Of a stretch of 64,000 bases of DNA, positions 34,733 through 43,380 are shown in pieces; position 1 is the stretch's first letter; every line of letters starts with the position of its first letter. This stretch comes from JACVRW01 sp963746825. Its GTDB lineage: Bacteria; Actinomycetota; Thermoleophilia; Solirubrobacterales; Thermoleophilaceae. Made by a program: the position numbers and the translations under genes. Below the pieces are notes generated by a model, which did no database searches, was not told the DNA's origin, and worked only from the letters and a program-made list of their open reading frames with translations. Location: positions 6,889-70,888 of the forward strand of contig CAVVCU010000017.1 in assembly GCA_963746825.1 (NCBI GenBank). Reading direction: 5' to 3'.

Positions 34733-35158
34733 GCTGCGCCTCAGAAAGGCCAGTATCGCCGCCGTGTCGTAGTGGAACATCTGTGCTCGAGCGAGCTTGC
34801 CGGCGACGACGGTGTACAGGCCGACCACCGGGCCCTCGAAGCGCTGGCCGTCCAAGTTCAATCCGCGCTGGGTGAACGAGATGGCGACCTCGCGCCCCCC
34901 GGTGGCCACGACGCGCGGGTCCATGCGGCGCTCGGCACCGGTCGGCTGAAGCGGGCCCCACGTTCCGAGCCAGGTCGTCTCGGGCGCCGCCTGGAGCCGC
35001 GTCCACATCGCGGTCTTGCCGCGAGACACCCCGCCGTAGGGGAGCGAGGGAGCTTCGTGGAACTCGACGTCGTCGTGGAAGGTGGCGAAGAGCTTCTGGG
35101 CGTCGCGCTCCTCGACGGCCTCGAAGGTGGTCAGGACCACGATCGCATTTCGATCCAT
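34679..35158 (-). CDS. NTF2-like fold protein
   Basis: 159 aa. NTF2/SnoaL-like pattern with N-terminal helix (FEAVEERDAQKLFATFHDDVEFHEAPSLPYGG), central TRLQAAPETTW, and a C-terminal strand pair (LYTVVAGKLARAQMFHYD). Ligand or activity unknown. TAAAAT lies eight bases before the ATG, within the 3' end of the upstream MocR gene, so it may have its own promoter there. Confidence 0.7.
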   Translation of the reverse strand: MDRNAIVVLTTFEAVEERDAQKLFATFHDDVEFHEAPSLPYGGVSRGKTAMWTRLQAAPETTWLGTWGPLQPTGAERRMDPRVVATGGREVAISFTQRGLNLDGQRFEGPVVGLYTVVAGKLARAQMFHYDTAAILAFLRRSSERFFEHRRDGPPDVAA

Positions 35159-35169
35159 GGCGGCGTATT

Positions 35170-36558
35170 TTAGAGGATACGCTCCAATTCAGGCCGTGCG
35201 GCTGCGGCCAGCTCGCGAACGGCGAGCCGCAGGGCCTCCTCGGTGAGCGACGCATAGCCGAGCAGCAGGGCCGGCCGCGCCGGCGCGACCGCGGCGCTGT
35301 CGCGCTGGAGGGTGTGGATCGCCACGCCGCGCTCGCGGGCGCGGCTTCGGATCTCGTCCTCGTCGGCGCCGTCCGGCAGCCAGGCCACGAGGTGGAGCCC
35401 GGCCGCGGCTCCGCCCACCTGCGCCTGTGGCAGCTCGGCGGTGAGCGCAGCAGCGAGAGCGTCGCGGCGCGGGCGGTAGCGGCGGCGCATCTGGCGAAGA
35501 TGGCGCCCGAGCTCGCCGCGCTCGAGCATCACCGCGAGCGCGGCCTGGTCGATCACGCTCGGCATGGCGAGCGTGATCGAATGCTGCGCGGTCACCTCGT
35601 CCACGAGATGCTCGGGAAGCATCAGCCAGGCGAGCCGAAGCGCGGGGGCGAGCGTCTTGCTGGCCGTGCCCGTGTGGATCACCACGTCGGGCGCCAGACC
35701 CTGCAGAGCGGCCACAGGCTCGCGGTCGTAGCGGTACTCGGCGTCGTAGTCGTCCTCGACGATCATCGTTCGGTGCCGGCGCGCCCAGTCGATCAGGGCA
35801 CCGCGACGCTCGGGGGAGAGGACCACCCCGGTCGGGTACTGATGCGCCGGGGTCACGATCACCGCATCGACTCCAGCTCGGTCGAGGTCACTCACCACCA
35901 GGCCGTTGTCGTCGACCGGAATGGGCACCGCCTCGAGACCGGCGTAGGTCACGCTGTCCGGCTGCCCCCGCCACGCGGGGTCTTCGACGCCGATGCGCCG
36001 TGCGCCGCGCTCGGCCAGCGCCCGCCACACGAGCGTCAGGCCGTGCGACAGCCCGGCGCAGATGAGCAGCTGCTGGGGCGCCGCCACCGTGGCGCGGGCG
36101 CGCCCGAGATAATCGGCGAGGGCCACGCGCAGGCGCGAGTAGCCTCGCGGGCGCCCGTAGGTGAGCCAGGCGTCCGGGAGCTCTCGCAGCGCGGTGGCCG
36201 TGGCCGCCTGCCAGGCCCGGCGCGGGAAGCACGACACGTCGGGCAACCCGCTGTGCAGGTCGTGGCGGACGGCCGGTGCCTGCGGCGCGGTGTCGAGACG
36301 CGGCGCCGGCTGGGCGCCGATCGAGCCCGACACCTCGGTTCCGGCGCCTCGGCGGGCGATCAGGTAGCCCTCGGCGACCAGCTGCGAATAGGCGTCGACC
36401 ACCACTCCGCGCGACACGCCGAGCTCGCGGGCGAGCTCGCGGCTCGGAGGGAGCCTGGCCGAGGTCCGCAGCCGGCCCGAGCGGATGCCGTCTCGGAGCT
36501 GGCGCTCGAGCTGAGCCCGTAGCGGCGAGTCGGCCTCGAGCGCGAGATGAAGGTCCAT
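35170..36558 (-). CDS. MocR-type GntR/aminotransferase transcriptional regulator
   Basis: 462 aa from the ATG at 36558. GntR winged helix (about 1-75, RSGRLRTSARLPPSRELARELGVSRGVV), a linker, then a fold-type I aminotransferase domain with NLP/DYD region (EDDYDAEYRYDREP) and PLP Lys in TGTASKTLAPALRL. MocR proteins (PdxR, GabR, TauR types) use PLP as an effector. Three ATTGG-type half-sites lie just upstream. Divergent from the unpartnered response regulator. Confidence 0.88.
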   Translation of the reverse strand: MDLHLALEADSPLRAQLERQLRDGIRSGRLRTSARLPPSRELARELGVSRGVVVDAYSQLVAEGYLIARRGAGTEVSGSIGAQPAPRLDTAPQAPAVRHDLHSGLPDVSCFPRRAWQAATATALRELPDAWLTYGRPRGYSRLRVALADYLGRARATVAAPQQLLICAGLSHGLTLVWRALAERGARRIGVEDPAWRGQPDSVTYAGLEAVPIPVDDNGLVVSDLDRAGVDAVIVTPAHQYPTGVVLSPERRGALIDWARRHRTMIVEDDYDAEYRYDREPVAALQGLAPDVVIHTGTASKTLAPALRLAWLMLPEHLVDEVTAQHSITLAMPSVIDQAALAVMLERGELGRHLRQMRRRYRPRRDALAAALTAELPQAQVGGAAAGLHLVAWLPDGADEDEIRSRARERGVAIHTLQRDSAAVAPARPALLLGYASLTEEALRLAVRELAAAARPELERIL

Positions 36559-36578
36559 CGGCCGGAGCATACGCCGAA

Positions 36579-36627
36579 ATTGGTCCTCCCACATGCACCC
36601 GGATTGGCTCTTCTCACCGATCCAATC
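36579..36627. promoter_or_regulatory. ATTGG direct/inverted repeats, candidate MocR operator
   Basis: Half-sites ATTGG lie at 36579-36583 and 36603-36607 in direct orientation (24 bases apart), and an inverted copy CCAATC at 36622-36627 pairs with GATTGG at 36602-36607. They are in the divergent gap between the MocR gene and the response regulator. MocR proteins often bind direct repeats, so autoregulation is a reasonable guess. Confidence 0.4.
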
Positions 36628-36645
36628 GGCTCGTAGCTTAGGCGG

Positions 36646-37353
36646 GTGCGCTCTTCCGGGCAGAATCCGATGCGCGTTGTCGTGGCCGACGACTCGGTCC
36701 TGCTTCGCGAGGGCATCGTGCGCCTGCTCGAAGAGTCAGGCTTCGACGTCGTGGCTCAGGCCGGCGACGCGGACGACCTGAGGCGCAAGGTCTTCGCCCA
36801 CAAGCCCGACGTTGCGGTGGTGGACATCCGCATGCCGCCGACCAACACCGACGACGGGTTGCGCGCCGCGGTCGAGATCCGGCGGCAATTGCCCGAGACG
36901 GGAGTCCTGGTGCTGTCGCACTACCTCGAGTCGGGCTACGCCCTCGAGCTGCTGGCCGACAGCGCCGAGCGGGTCGGCTATCTCCTCAAGGACCGGGTGG
37001 CCGATCTGGATCGTTTCGTCGATGCCGTCCGGCGCGTGGGCCGGGGCGGATCGGTGCTCGATACCGAGGTGGTGGCGCGTCTGGTCGACCGCGGCCCGCA
37101 GAGCGGCGACCCGCTCACGCGGCTCAGCCCGCGCGAGCGCGAGGTGGTTGCCCTGATGGCCGAGGGACGATCGAACGGGGCCATCGCCGAGCGGCTCGTG
37201 GTGACCGAGCGCGCGATCGAGAAGCACGTGACCGGCATCTTCGCCAAGCTCGACCTGGCACCGAGCTCGAGTCATCACCGGCGGGTGCTGGCGGTGCTCA
37301 CCTTCCTCCGCGAGGAGCGGCCGCCTCTCAGCCACCCGGCCGCGGCGGCATAG
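36646..37353 (+). CDS. NarL/LuxR-family response regulator without adjacent kinase
   Basis: 235 aa from the GTG at 36646, which follows TAGCTT by six bases (leaderless-type). ATG at 36670 would give the more usual start MRVVVADDSVLL. Receiver domain with phosphoacceptor Asp (60 from GTG, 52 from ATG) and Lys in YLLKDR; LuxR HTH with LSPREREVVALMAEG. Close in form to the regulator at 2787-3431. No histidine kinase adjoins it; the kinases in this window at 3422-5074 and 52035-53841 are the nearest candidates, the second one lacking a partner. Confidence 0.9.
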   Translation: MRSSGQNPMRVVVADDSVLLREGIVRLLEESGFDVVAQAGDADDLRRKVFAHKPDVAVVDIRMPPTNTDDGLRAAVEIRRQLPETGVLVLSHYLESGYALELLADSAERVGYLLKDRVADLDRFVDAVRRVGRGGSVLDTEVVARLVDRGPQSGDPLTRLSPREREVVALMAEGRSNGAIAERLVVTERAIEKHVTGIFAKLDLAPSSSHHRRVLAVLTFLREERPPLSHPAAAA

Positions 37354-37359
37354 CCGGCG

Positions 37360-38658
37360 TCAGCGGCCCGCCGCCATGCGGGTCAGCCGCGGCACGGCGG
37401 CGGCCGGGCTCGGTGGCAGCAGTCCCGACGGGGACACACCGGGGTGCCGCGCCGAGATCCGCACGCGCAGCGCACCCGGGTCGGTGGCGAACGACAGCGG
37501 CGGATCCAGCGTCACCGCTTCGCCGTCGATCGCCGACGCGGCCGGCTCGGCGGTCTCGGCCGTGACCGCCGGCGTCTCCCACATGCGGTCACCTCCGTGT
37601 GCGGCGACGAGGACCACGCCGAGGCAGCCCCCGTCAAGTGCCGGACGGGTGCTGCGCCCGAGCGCGCGCCGCAGGGCATAGGGATTGTTGGACACGAGCA
37701 TCATGGCCACCGACGTGTGCTCGCGCCCGCGGTCGTCGACGATGCTCATCCTTGGTGCCGTCGCGCTGTGAGAGAGCAGGCTGCGCGCAGAGCGCCGCAG
37801 TGTCCGCAGCTTTGCCTCGCGGTAGCCCGGGTCCTGAACCGCCATCGCATAGACGCCCAGGGAGACGTTGTTCACGAAGGGCCGGTCGTTGACTCGCCCC
37901 AGATCAACCGTGCTCTCCACCCCGTCGACGAAGGCATCGAGCGCCCCGACCACGTCGTCGCGCCGGACTCCCAGGTCGAGCGCGAAGTGGTTGCGGGTTC
38001 CGGCGGGGATGCACGCGAAGGGAACGCCGTGCTCGGCCGCGATGCTCGCGACGATCGCCATCGATCCGTCGCCCCCGGCCATCCCGAGTGCATCGGCGCC
38101 GCGGGCGATCGCATCTCGCGCCAGGGCGGGCAGGTCGCCGTCCGGCTCGAGGATCACCGGCTCGATGCCCCGCTCGCCGGCCGCCGAGGCCAGATCCGCC
38201 CTCTCGGCACGTCCGTCGCCCGAGCGGGGGTTGATCAGCACGATGGGCCGGTGAGGGGCGGCCACGTGGTGCCAGCGCCCGCCGGCCGCGCCGCGCCGCC
38301 CGAACGCGACGCGAACGGCCAAGGCCGTCGCCACCACCCCCGCGGCGACCACCAGCAGATGGGCGACGAGATCCCGGGCCGCCAGCAGCGAGAGCACGAC
38401 CGCCACGGCGACCGTCGCGGCCGCGAACAGCGAGATGCGCAGGGCTCCGGACTGGAGCGCGCCCTGCCACACCAGTTGCACGGCGAGGAAGAGACCCACG
38501 ACCGTGACCACGCCGGCGAGCGGGTCCTCGAAGATGGCCACCGCGGCGGCCAGCACCGTCGCGGCGGCGGCCAGCAGAGCGAGCGCCGCCGCGGCCCGGC
38601 GCCGGCGCGCGACGCCGCGCTGCCGGCGATCCGCCGGCGCGTTTTCCGCTGTTAGCAT
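37360..38658 (-). CDS. Membrane-anchored diacylglycerol kinase-family lipid kinase
   Basis: 432 aa. N-terminal Arg-rich start and three or four helices (about 22-118), then the DAGK catalytic domain: INPRSGDGRAE, MAGGDGSMAI (nucleotide loop), CIPAGTRNHFALDLG, and the second lobe with AIDGEAV. YegS-like soluble enzymes lack the membrane part, so the fusion places the kinase on the membrane. Likely reaction: phosphorylation of diacylglycerol or a related lipid. A second gene of the same design is at 59322-60632. It is divergent from a PAP2 phosphatase by only nine bases. Confidence 0.85.
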   Translation of the reverse strand: MLTAENAPADRRQRGVARRRRAAAALALLAAAATVLAAAVAIFEDPLAGVVTVVGLFLAVQLVWQGALQSGALRISLFAAATVAVAVVLSLLAARDLVAHLLVVAAGVVATALAVRVAFGRRGAAGGRWHHVAAPHRPIVLINPRSGDGRAERADLASAAGERGIEPVILEPDGDLPALARDAIARGADALGMAGGDGSMAIVASIAAEHGVPFACIPAGTRNHFALDLGVRRDDVVGALDAFVDGVESTVDLGRVNDRPFVNNVSLGVYAMAVQDPGYREAKLRTLRRSARSLLSHSATAPRMSIVDDRGREHTSVAMMLVSNNPYALRRALGRSTRPALDGGCLGVVLVAAHGGDRMWETPAVTAETAEPAASAIDGEAVTLDPPLSFATDPGALRVRISARHPGVSPSGLLPPSPAAAVPRLTRMAAGR

Positions 38659-38667
38659 CGGCCGCCG

Positions 38668-39237
38668 ATGGTACGCGGCACCTCGTGGGCAGCCCGGCGT
38701 CGCGCCCAGTTCACAAGGCTCGACGCGGCCGTGTACGCCGCCGTCGCCGCCACGCCCACGCCCGACCTCGACCGCGACTTCGGCCGGCTCTCACGAGCCG
38801 CCGATCACTCGAAGATCTGGATGGCCACGGCGGGCGTGATGGCGCTGACCGGACCGGCGGGCAAGCAAGCGGCGGTCGATGGGGTCACCGCGATCGCCGT
38901 GACCTCCGCCGTGGTGAACCTCGGCCTCAAGCCGCTCGCGCGGCGTCGCCGGCCCGACCTCCAGCTGAACAAGGTCCCACTCGCGCGGCAGGTCGCCATG
39001 CCGAGGTCGACCTCGTTCCCATCGGGTCACTCGGCGTCGGCGTTCGCCTTCGCCTCGGCGGCCTCGGCTCCCCTCCCCGGAATGGGCGGCCTGCTCCAGA
39101 TGGCGGCGGCGATGGTGGCCTACTCGCGGGTGCACACCGGCGTGCACTACCCGGTGGACGTGGTTGTCGGCTCGCTGATCGGAAGTGCCATCGCACCAGT
39201 CACCACCGCGGCGCTCGATCGGCTGCGGGGGCGGTAG
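38668..39237 (+). CDS. PAP2 family phosphatase
   Basis: 189 aa. The three PAP2 signatures are all visible: K-x6-R-P (KPLARRRRP), P-S-G-H (SFPSGHSASAFA), and S-R-x5-H-x3-D (SRVHTGVHYPVD). Four or five membrane helices fit between them. Lipid phosphate phosphatase is likely, opposing the divergent lipid kinase. TAGCAT lies nine bases before the ATG. The N-terminal 30 residues are Arg-rich and cytoplasmic. Confidence 0.9.
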   Translation: MVRGTSWAARRRAQFTRLDAAVYAAVAATPTPDLDRDFGRLSRAADHSKIWMATAGVMALTGPAGKQAAVDGVTAIAVTSAVVNLGLKPLARRRRPDLQLNKVPLARQVAMPRSTSFPSGHSASAFAFASAASAPLPGMGGLLQMAAAMVAYSRVHTGVHYPVDVVVGSLIGSAIAPVTTAALDRLRGR

Positions 39238-39257
39238 TTCATCGGCCGGCGGCCCCT

Positions 39258-40328
39258 CTAGGTCGCCGCGGGCACGACGCACAGCTCGGGCCGGTCCGGG
39301 CTGTTGAGCCCCCGTCGCAGAGAGATGAAGGCCACCGCGCCCACCAGCAGAGGCAACCAGAAGAGGATCACGCGATAGACGAGCACCGCCGCGGCGGTGA
39401 CCGCCGCCGGGGTGCCGAACACGATCAGCGCCCCGATCAGCCCACCGTCGATCCCGCCCAGGCCGCCGGGAAGCGGGAGCAGCCCGCCGAGCTGCCCGAT
39501 CAGGTAGCCCAGCAGGATCACGGTGATCGGGGGTGAGTAGCCGAAGGCCTCGAACGTGGCCCACAGGACGGCGTTGTCCCAGGCCCAGTAGCCAAGCGAA
39601 CCGGCGATCACCAGGAGGTTTCGCGAACGCACTATCTGCACCGCCTCACCCGTGCCGCCCACAAGTGCCTTGCGCACCGCGCCGAGCGCCCTGCGAGCCC
39701 TTCCCGCGTCGGTCGCGACGGGCGCGCCGACTCCGAGTCGCGGCACCACCAGGACCGCGGCGATCACGAGCAGGGCTCCCACCGCCGGGACCGCGGTCAG
39801 CCAGAGCGACAGGTCGGGCCCCAGCAGGCCCAGCGCCATGACCGTCCCGAGCACCGCCACGGCGATGAAGTTGACCGAGCTCTTGATCAGGAAGAAGGCC
39901 ACGGAGCGACTGGCGATTCGCTCCGCCGGCATGCCTCCCTCACTCAGGATCCAGGCGCCGAGGGCGAGCCCACCCGCCCCGCTCGCCGGCACGATCGAGC
40001 CGGCCGCGAGCTCCGACAGCCCGATCTCCCAGCTCGTGCGCCACGGCATGTTCTGGCAGAAGATGGGCCGGAACATCAGGACGTAGGAGATGCACGACAG
40101 GGCTTCGAAAACGACAGCCACGGCCACCCACTTGGGCTCGGCCTTGGTCAAGATGTCACGGACCTCCCCCAGGCCAGGGGCGAGAAGCAGCACGAGGCCG
40201 ACCACCGCGAGCACCCCCACGATCTGAAGTGTGCGTTTCGCGAGCCGGCGGGGCTGAAACTCGTCCGGCATCGTGACGCCCGGCACGCGGTCGATCGGCT
40301 CGGCGCGGAAACGGGGCGCGTCGGCCAC
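39258..40328 (-). CDS. UPF0104/LPG synthase transmembrane-domain family protein
   Basis: 356 aa from the GTG at 40328 (an ATG at 40271 would shorten it by 19 residues; the upstream gene's close stop favours the GTG). About seven or eight helices with the typical segments EIGLSELAAGSIVPASGAGGLALGAWIL and LIGQLGGLLPLPGGLGGIDGGLIGAL. The fold is that of the flippase domain of MprF and of AglD-type proteins; a role in lipid or polyisoprenoid translocation is inferred. Follows the DUF2630 gene by 22 bases on the same strand. Confidence 0.85.
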   Translation of the reverse strand: MADAPRFRAEPIDRVPGVTMPDEFQPRRLAKRTLQIVGVLAVVGLVLLLAPGLGEVRDILTKAEPKWVAVAVVFEALSCISYVLMFRPIFCQNMPWRTSWEIGLSELAAGSIVPASGAGGLALGAWILSEGGMPAERIASRSVAFFLIKSSVNFIAVAVLGTVMALGLLGPDLSLWLTAVPAVGALLVIAAVLVVPRLGVGAPVATDAGRARRALGAVRKALVGGTGEAVQIVRSRNLLVIAGSLGYWAWDNAVLWATFEAFGYSPPITVILLGYLIGQLGGLLPLPGGLGGIDGGLIGALIVFGTPAAVTAAAVLVYRVILFWLPLLVGAVAFISLRRGLNSPDRPELCVVPAAT

Positions 40329-40350
40329 GACGGTCAGCTTGCGCCGAGGA

Positions 40351-40665
40351 CTACGGCGAGTTCGGCGCGGGGTCGGAGCCCGACGAGTCCGTCTCGTGCA
40401 CGCCGTGCTCGCTGTGGGGCGGCTCCGAATCGGGGCCGTCGAGCTCGTTCGGCGGATCCGGTACGTCGCGGTCCGCGGGGCCCTCGTCGGGCTGGCCCGC
40501 GCGGCGGCGGCGCAACGTCTGGTAGGCCCGGTCGAGCCCGCGCCGCACCTCGGCGAGCCGCTGGTGCCCCGCGTCGTCGAGCCCGCCCTGGGACTCGGCT
40601 TGCCAGAGCTCGTGCTCCTCGGCGACGAGCTCTTCGATCCGATCGAGTACGGATTGTTCGTCCAC
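40351..40665 (-). CDS. DUF2630 family protein
   Basis: 104 aa. The N-terminal 58 residues show the DUF2630 pattern (VLDRIEELVAEEHELWQ and RLAEVRRGLDRAYQTLRRRRA), a helical hairpin found almost only in actinobacteria. The remaining half is Pro/Asp/Glu-rich and disordered, longer than usual. Function unknown. The GTG start follows TATGCT by six bases with no ribosome site. Confidence 0.83.
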   Translation of the reverse strand: MDEQSVLDRIEELVAEEHELWQAESQGGLDDAGHQRLAEVRRGLDRAYQTLRRRRAGQPDEGPADRDVPDPPNELDGPDSEPPHSEHGVHETDSSGSDPAPNSP

Positions 40666-40695
40666 GCCGCGAGCATACTGCCCGCCCGCCGGCGC

Positions 40696-41583
40696 TCAGA
40701 CGGGACGGTGCTCGGCGTCGCTGTGCGCGCGGCTCTCGCGTACGAGCACGCGCGGGCTGTCGAGCACCAAGCCGCGACGGCGAAGGCCGCTGAGGCGCGG
40801 CTCCTCGTCGGCGAGCTTGACCAGCGTCGCGTAGTCGCGGCGGTGGGAGATGGTGAGCGCGTGTCCCTCGACCTCCGCCCGCCGGCCGTCGAGCTCGTAG
40901 CGGACTCCGCCGTAGCCGGGCTCGACGTCGAGCGTTATGCGGGCCGCCGGACCGGCCACCAGGGGAACGATCGAGCCACCGTGGTCGGCCAGGGGCGTGA
41001 CCGCCATCCCCTCGGCGCCCGCCGCCATGAGCGGCCCTCCGGCCGCCATGGTGTAGGCGCTCGAGCCGAGCGCGGTGGCCACCACCAGGCCGTCACCGGC
41101 CAGGCGCGCGTAGAGCACGTCGTCGACGGTGATCGAGACCAGGACCTGACCGGGCCCGTCGCGGATCACCACCAGATCGTTGATGGCCACGCCGCCCCCT
41201 CCGCACTCGATCTCGAGTGCGGGAATGGGCACCGGTGTGAAGCGGCCCTCGGTCACCTGCTCGAGCGCCCAGCCGGCATCGGCGGCCTTCACCGAGGTCA
41301 GCGCGCCGACGCTGCCGCAGGCCACCCCCATCACCGGCCTCGAAACCGCGGCCCCCGCGTGCAGCGCCACCAGCGTGGTGCCGTCTCCGCCCAGGGCCAG
41401 CACCAGGTCACAGTCAGCGGGCTCGACCGGGTCGGCCAGCCGGCGCGGCTGCCCTTGAACGGGTATCTGGCCCACGGCCACCCCGTGTTTGGCGGACCAG
41501 CTCGAGATCGCCTCGAGCACGCCCGCGACGTCCCGGCTCGGGTGGGCCACCAAGCCGACCTGGTGAAGGGCTCCGCCGGGCAC
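40696..41583 (-). CDS. nadK: NAD kinase
   Basis: 295 aa from the GTG at 41583, which has a GAGGAT ribosome site eight bases upstream. Nucleotide motif LALGGDGTTLVALH, the NAD-contacting NDLVVIRDG, and TALGSSAYTMAAGGPLM are the family signatures. It makes NADP from NAD and ATP and is normally essential. The N-terminus VGLVAHPSRDVAGVLEAI is normal. No recN/TlyA-type neighbour is present, unlike in many actinobacteria. Upstream on the same strand is the frameshifted NmrA-like gene. Confidence 0.92.
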   Translation of the reverse strand: MPGGALHQVGLVAHPSRDVAGVLEAISSWSAKHGVAVGQIPVQGQPRRLADPVEPADCDLVLALGGDGTTLVALHAGAAVSRPVMGVACGSVGALTSVKAADAGWALEQVTEGRFTPVPIPALEIECGGGGVAINDLVVIRDGPGQVLVSITVDDVLYARLAGDGLVVATALGSSAYTMAAGGPLMAAGAEGMAVTPLADHGGSIVPLVAGPAARITLDVEPGYGGVRYELDGRRAEVEGHALTISHRRDYATLVKLADEEPRLSGLRRRGLVLDSPRVLVRESRAHSDAEHRPV

Positions 41584-41624
41584 GGCGGCATCCTCGCCGA
41601 CCGCGGCAGTCGATGCGGCGCGGG

Positions 41625-42486
41625 CTATGCCGCGGCGAGGTGGCTGTAGCTCTCGGGGTGCTCGCGCAGGAAGTCGGCGAGCGACCGCGGCGGGTGGCCG
41701 GCCAACCGGGCGACGCTGTCGCTGACCACGTCGAGCTCGCCGACGGCGATCGCCGCGTAGGAGGTCACCCAGCCCTCGATCTCCCAGTCCGGCGCGCCGC
41801 TCGGGGCGCGCGACTCGCGGGCCTCCTCGATCGTTTCCGCCACGTAGCTCACCGGCCGTGCCGGCCGCGCTCGAGAGCTCCGCGGCCGCCTCGGCGAGCG
41901 TGAACGCCGCGGGGCCGGTGAGCGGGTAGGCCTCGCCGTCGTGCCCGTGGCCGCTGAGCACCGCGGCCGCCACGTCGGCCACGTCCTCGCGCGCCACCGC
42001 CCCCACCCGGCCGTCGCCGGCCGGGCCGCGAATCACCCCGTCCGCGCCCGCGAAGAACGGGACGTAGTCGAGGTAGAGGCTGTCGCGCAGGAAGGTCCAG
42101 CGCACGCCGGCCTCGCGGATGTGCTGCTCGGTGTGGAAGTGATCGCGCCCGAAGGTGAAGGTGCAGTCCGGCGCGGCGGCGAGAAAGGACAGGTAGACGA
42201 TGCGCTCCACTCCGGCGGCCACGGCGGCGTCGACCGCGGTGCGGTGCAGATCCACCCGGTCGCGCGCCTCGCCCGCGGACACCAGGAAGACGGTCTCGGC
42301 GCCCTCGAGCGCGCCTCGCATGGCTGCCGCATCGCCGTAGGAGGCGCCGCCCACCACCTCGGCGCCGTCGATGTCGGGCGCGCGCGAAGCGTCCCGCACG
42401 ACCAGCCTCAATTCGGAACCGCTCGCCCCCAGGCGCTTCGCCACGCGGCCGCCGATCTCGCCGCTGGCCCCGGTGATCGCGATCAA
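41625..42486 (-). CDS. NmrA-like SDR NAD(P)-binding protein, interrupted by one frameshift
   Basis: From a TTG at 42486 the protein begins with a glycine-rich Rossmann motif ITGASGEIGGRVA and runs through VVGGASYGDAAAMRGAL and YLSFLAAAPD. At about 41850 the frame is lost; skipping one base restores SYVAETIEEARESRAPSG...FLREHPESYSHLA and a stop at 41625, giving about 286 aa. In the unshifted frame the sequence reads on into nadK. Family members bind NAD(P) and act as redox sensors or isoflavone-reductase-like enzymes. Its start overlaps the stop of the upstream VOC gene. Confidence 0.78.
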
Positions 42487-43376
42487 GCCGGCGCTTCGTC
42501 CGCGAAGCGCACCGCGTTGCCGTACGGGTCGCGCGCGAGAAAGCCACCCGGCGCGTCCTCGATCTCCACCCCGCCGGCCACCAGCCGGTCGCGCACCTCG
42601 TTCACCTGGGCCGCCTGATCGAGCTCGATCGTCCAGTGGCGCAGGCCGACCGTGCCGCTCGGCATGGGCGGCACGCCCTCGCCGCGCCAGGTGTTGAGGC
42701 CGAGGTGGTGGTGGTAGCCGCCCGCGGCGATGAAGGCGGCGCTGGGAAAGCGCGTCATCACCTCGAAGCCGACGAGGTCGCGCCAGAAGGCGAGCGCGCG
42801 CTCCACGTCCCCCACGTGTAGGTGGAGATGGCCCACCACCAGGCCGTCGGAGGCCTTCTCGTGCGGCTCGGAGTCGGCGGCCAGCGCGAGCAGGCCCTGG
42901 AGGTCCAGCGGGGCCGGGCCGCCGAGCGCGGTGGGATCGCCCAGGTCGCCCCAGTGCTCGCGACTGCGGTCGGCGGCGAGTTCGATGCCGTTCCCGTCGG
43001 GGTCGGGCAGGTAGATCGCTTCTGAGACCTTGTGGTCGGAGGCGCCGCTGATCGGCGTGCCGGTGGCGATCAGGCGCTGGGCGGCGCGGGCGAGCTCCAG
43101 ACGCGAGGGATGGAGGAGCGCGAAGTGGTAGAGGCCCGCGTGGCGCCCGGCAGGGCGGGCGTCCGGCTCCTCCACCAGGACGACGAGATCCCGGCCGCCG
43201 GTGCCGAGCGCGGCCTCGCCGCCGGCGCGGCGATGGGGGTCCAGCCCGATCGCGCGTTCGTAGAAGCCGGCCGAGCGGTCCAGGTCGGTGACGGTCAGCT
43301 GGACGGGGCCGAGGCGCAGGCTGTCGGGGAGTGTCGCGGTGGTGTGGCTTTGTGTGGCGGTCACCGGCGGCCTCAT
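42483..43376 (-). CDS. Two-domain VOC family protein (extradiol dioxygenase-like)
   Basis: 297 aa built of two vicinal-oxygen-chelate modules. First module: VQLTVTDLDRSAGFYERAIGL and EAIYLPDPDGNGIELAAD. Second: VVGHLHLHVGDVERALAFWRDLVGF, GYHHHLGLNTW and YGNAVRFADE. The His/His/Glu pattern of the second module fits a metal site as in CatE-like catechol 2,3-dioxygenases, but glyoxalase-type functions are possible. It follows the LLM-hemerythrin gene by four bases, so it is coupled to it. Confidence 0.82.
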   Translation of the reverse strand: MRPPVTATQSHTTATLPDSLRLGPVQLTVTDLDRSAGFYERAIGLDPHRRAGGEAALGTGGRDLVVLVEEPDARPAGRHAGLYHFALLHPSRLELARAAQRLIATGTPISGASDHKVSEAIYLPDPDGNGIELAADRSREHWGDLGDPTALGGPAPLDLQGLLALAADSEPHEKASDGLVVGHLHLHVGDVERALAFWRDLVGFEVMTRFPSAAFIAAGGYHHHLGLNTWRGEGVPPMPSGTVGLRHWTIELDQAAQVNEVRDRLVAGGVEIEDAPGGFLARDPYGNAVRFADEAPA

Positions 43377-43380
43377 CCTC

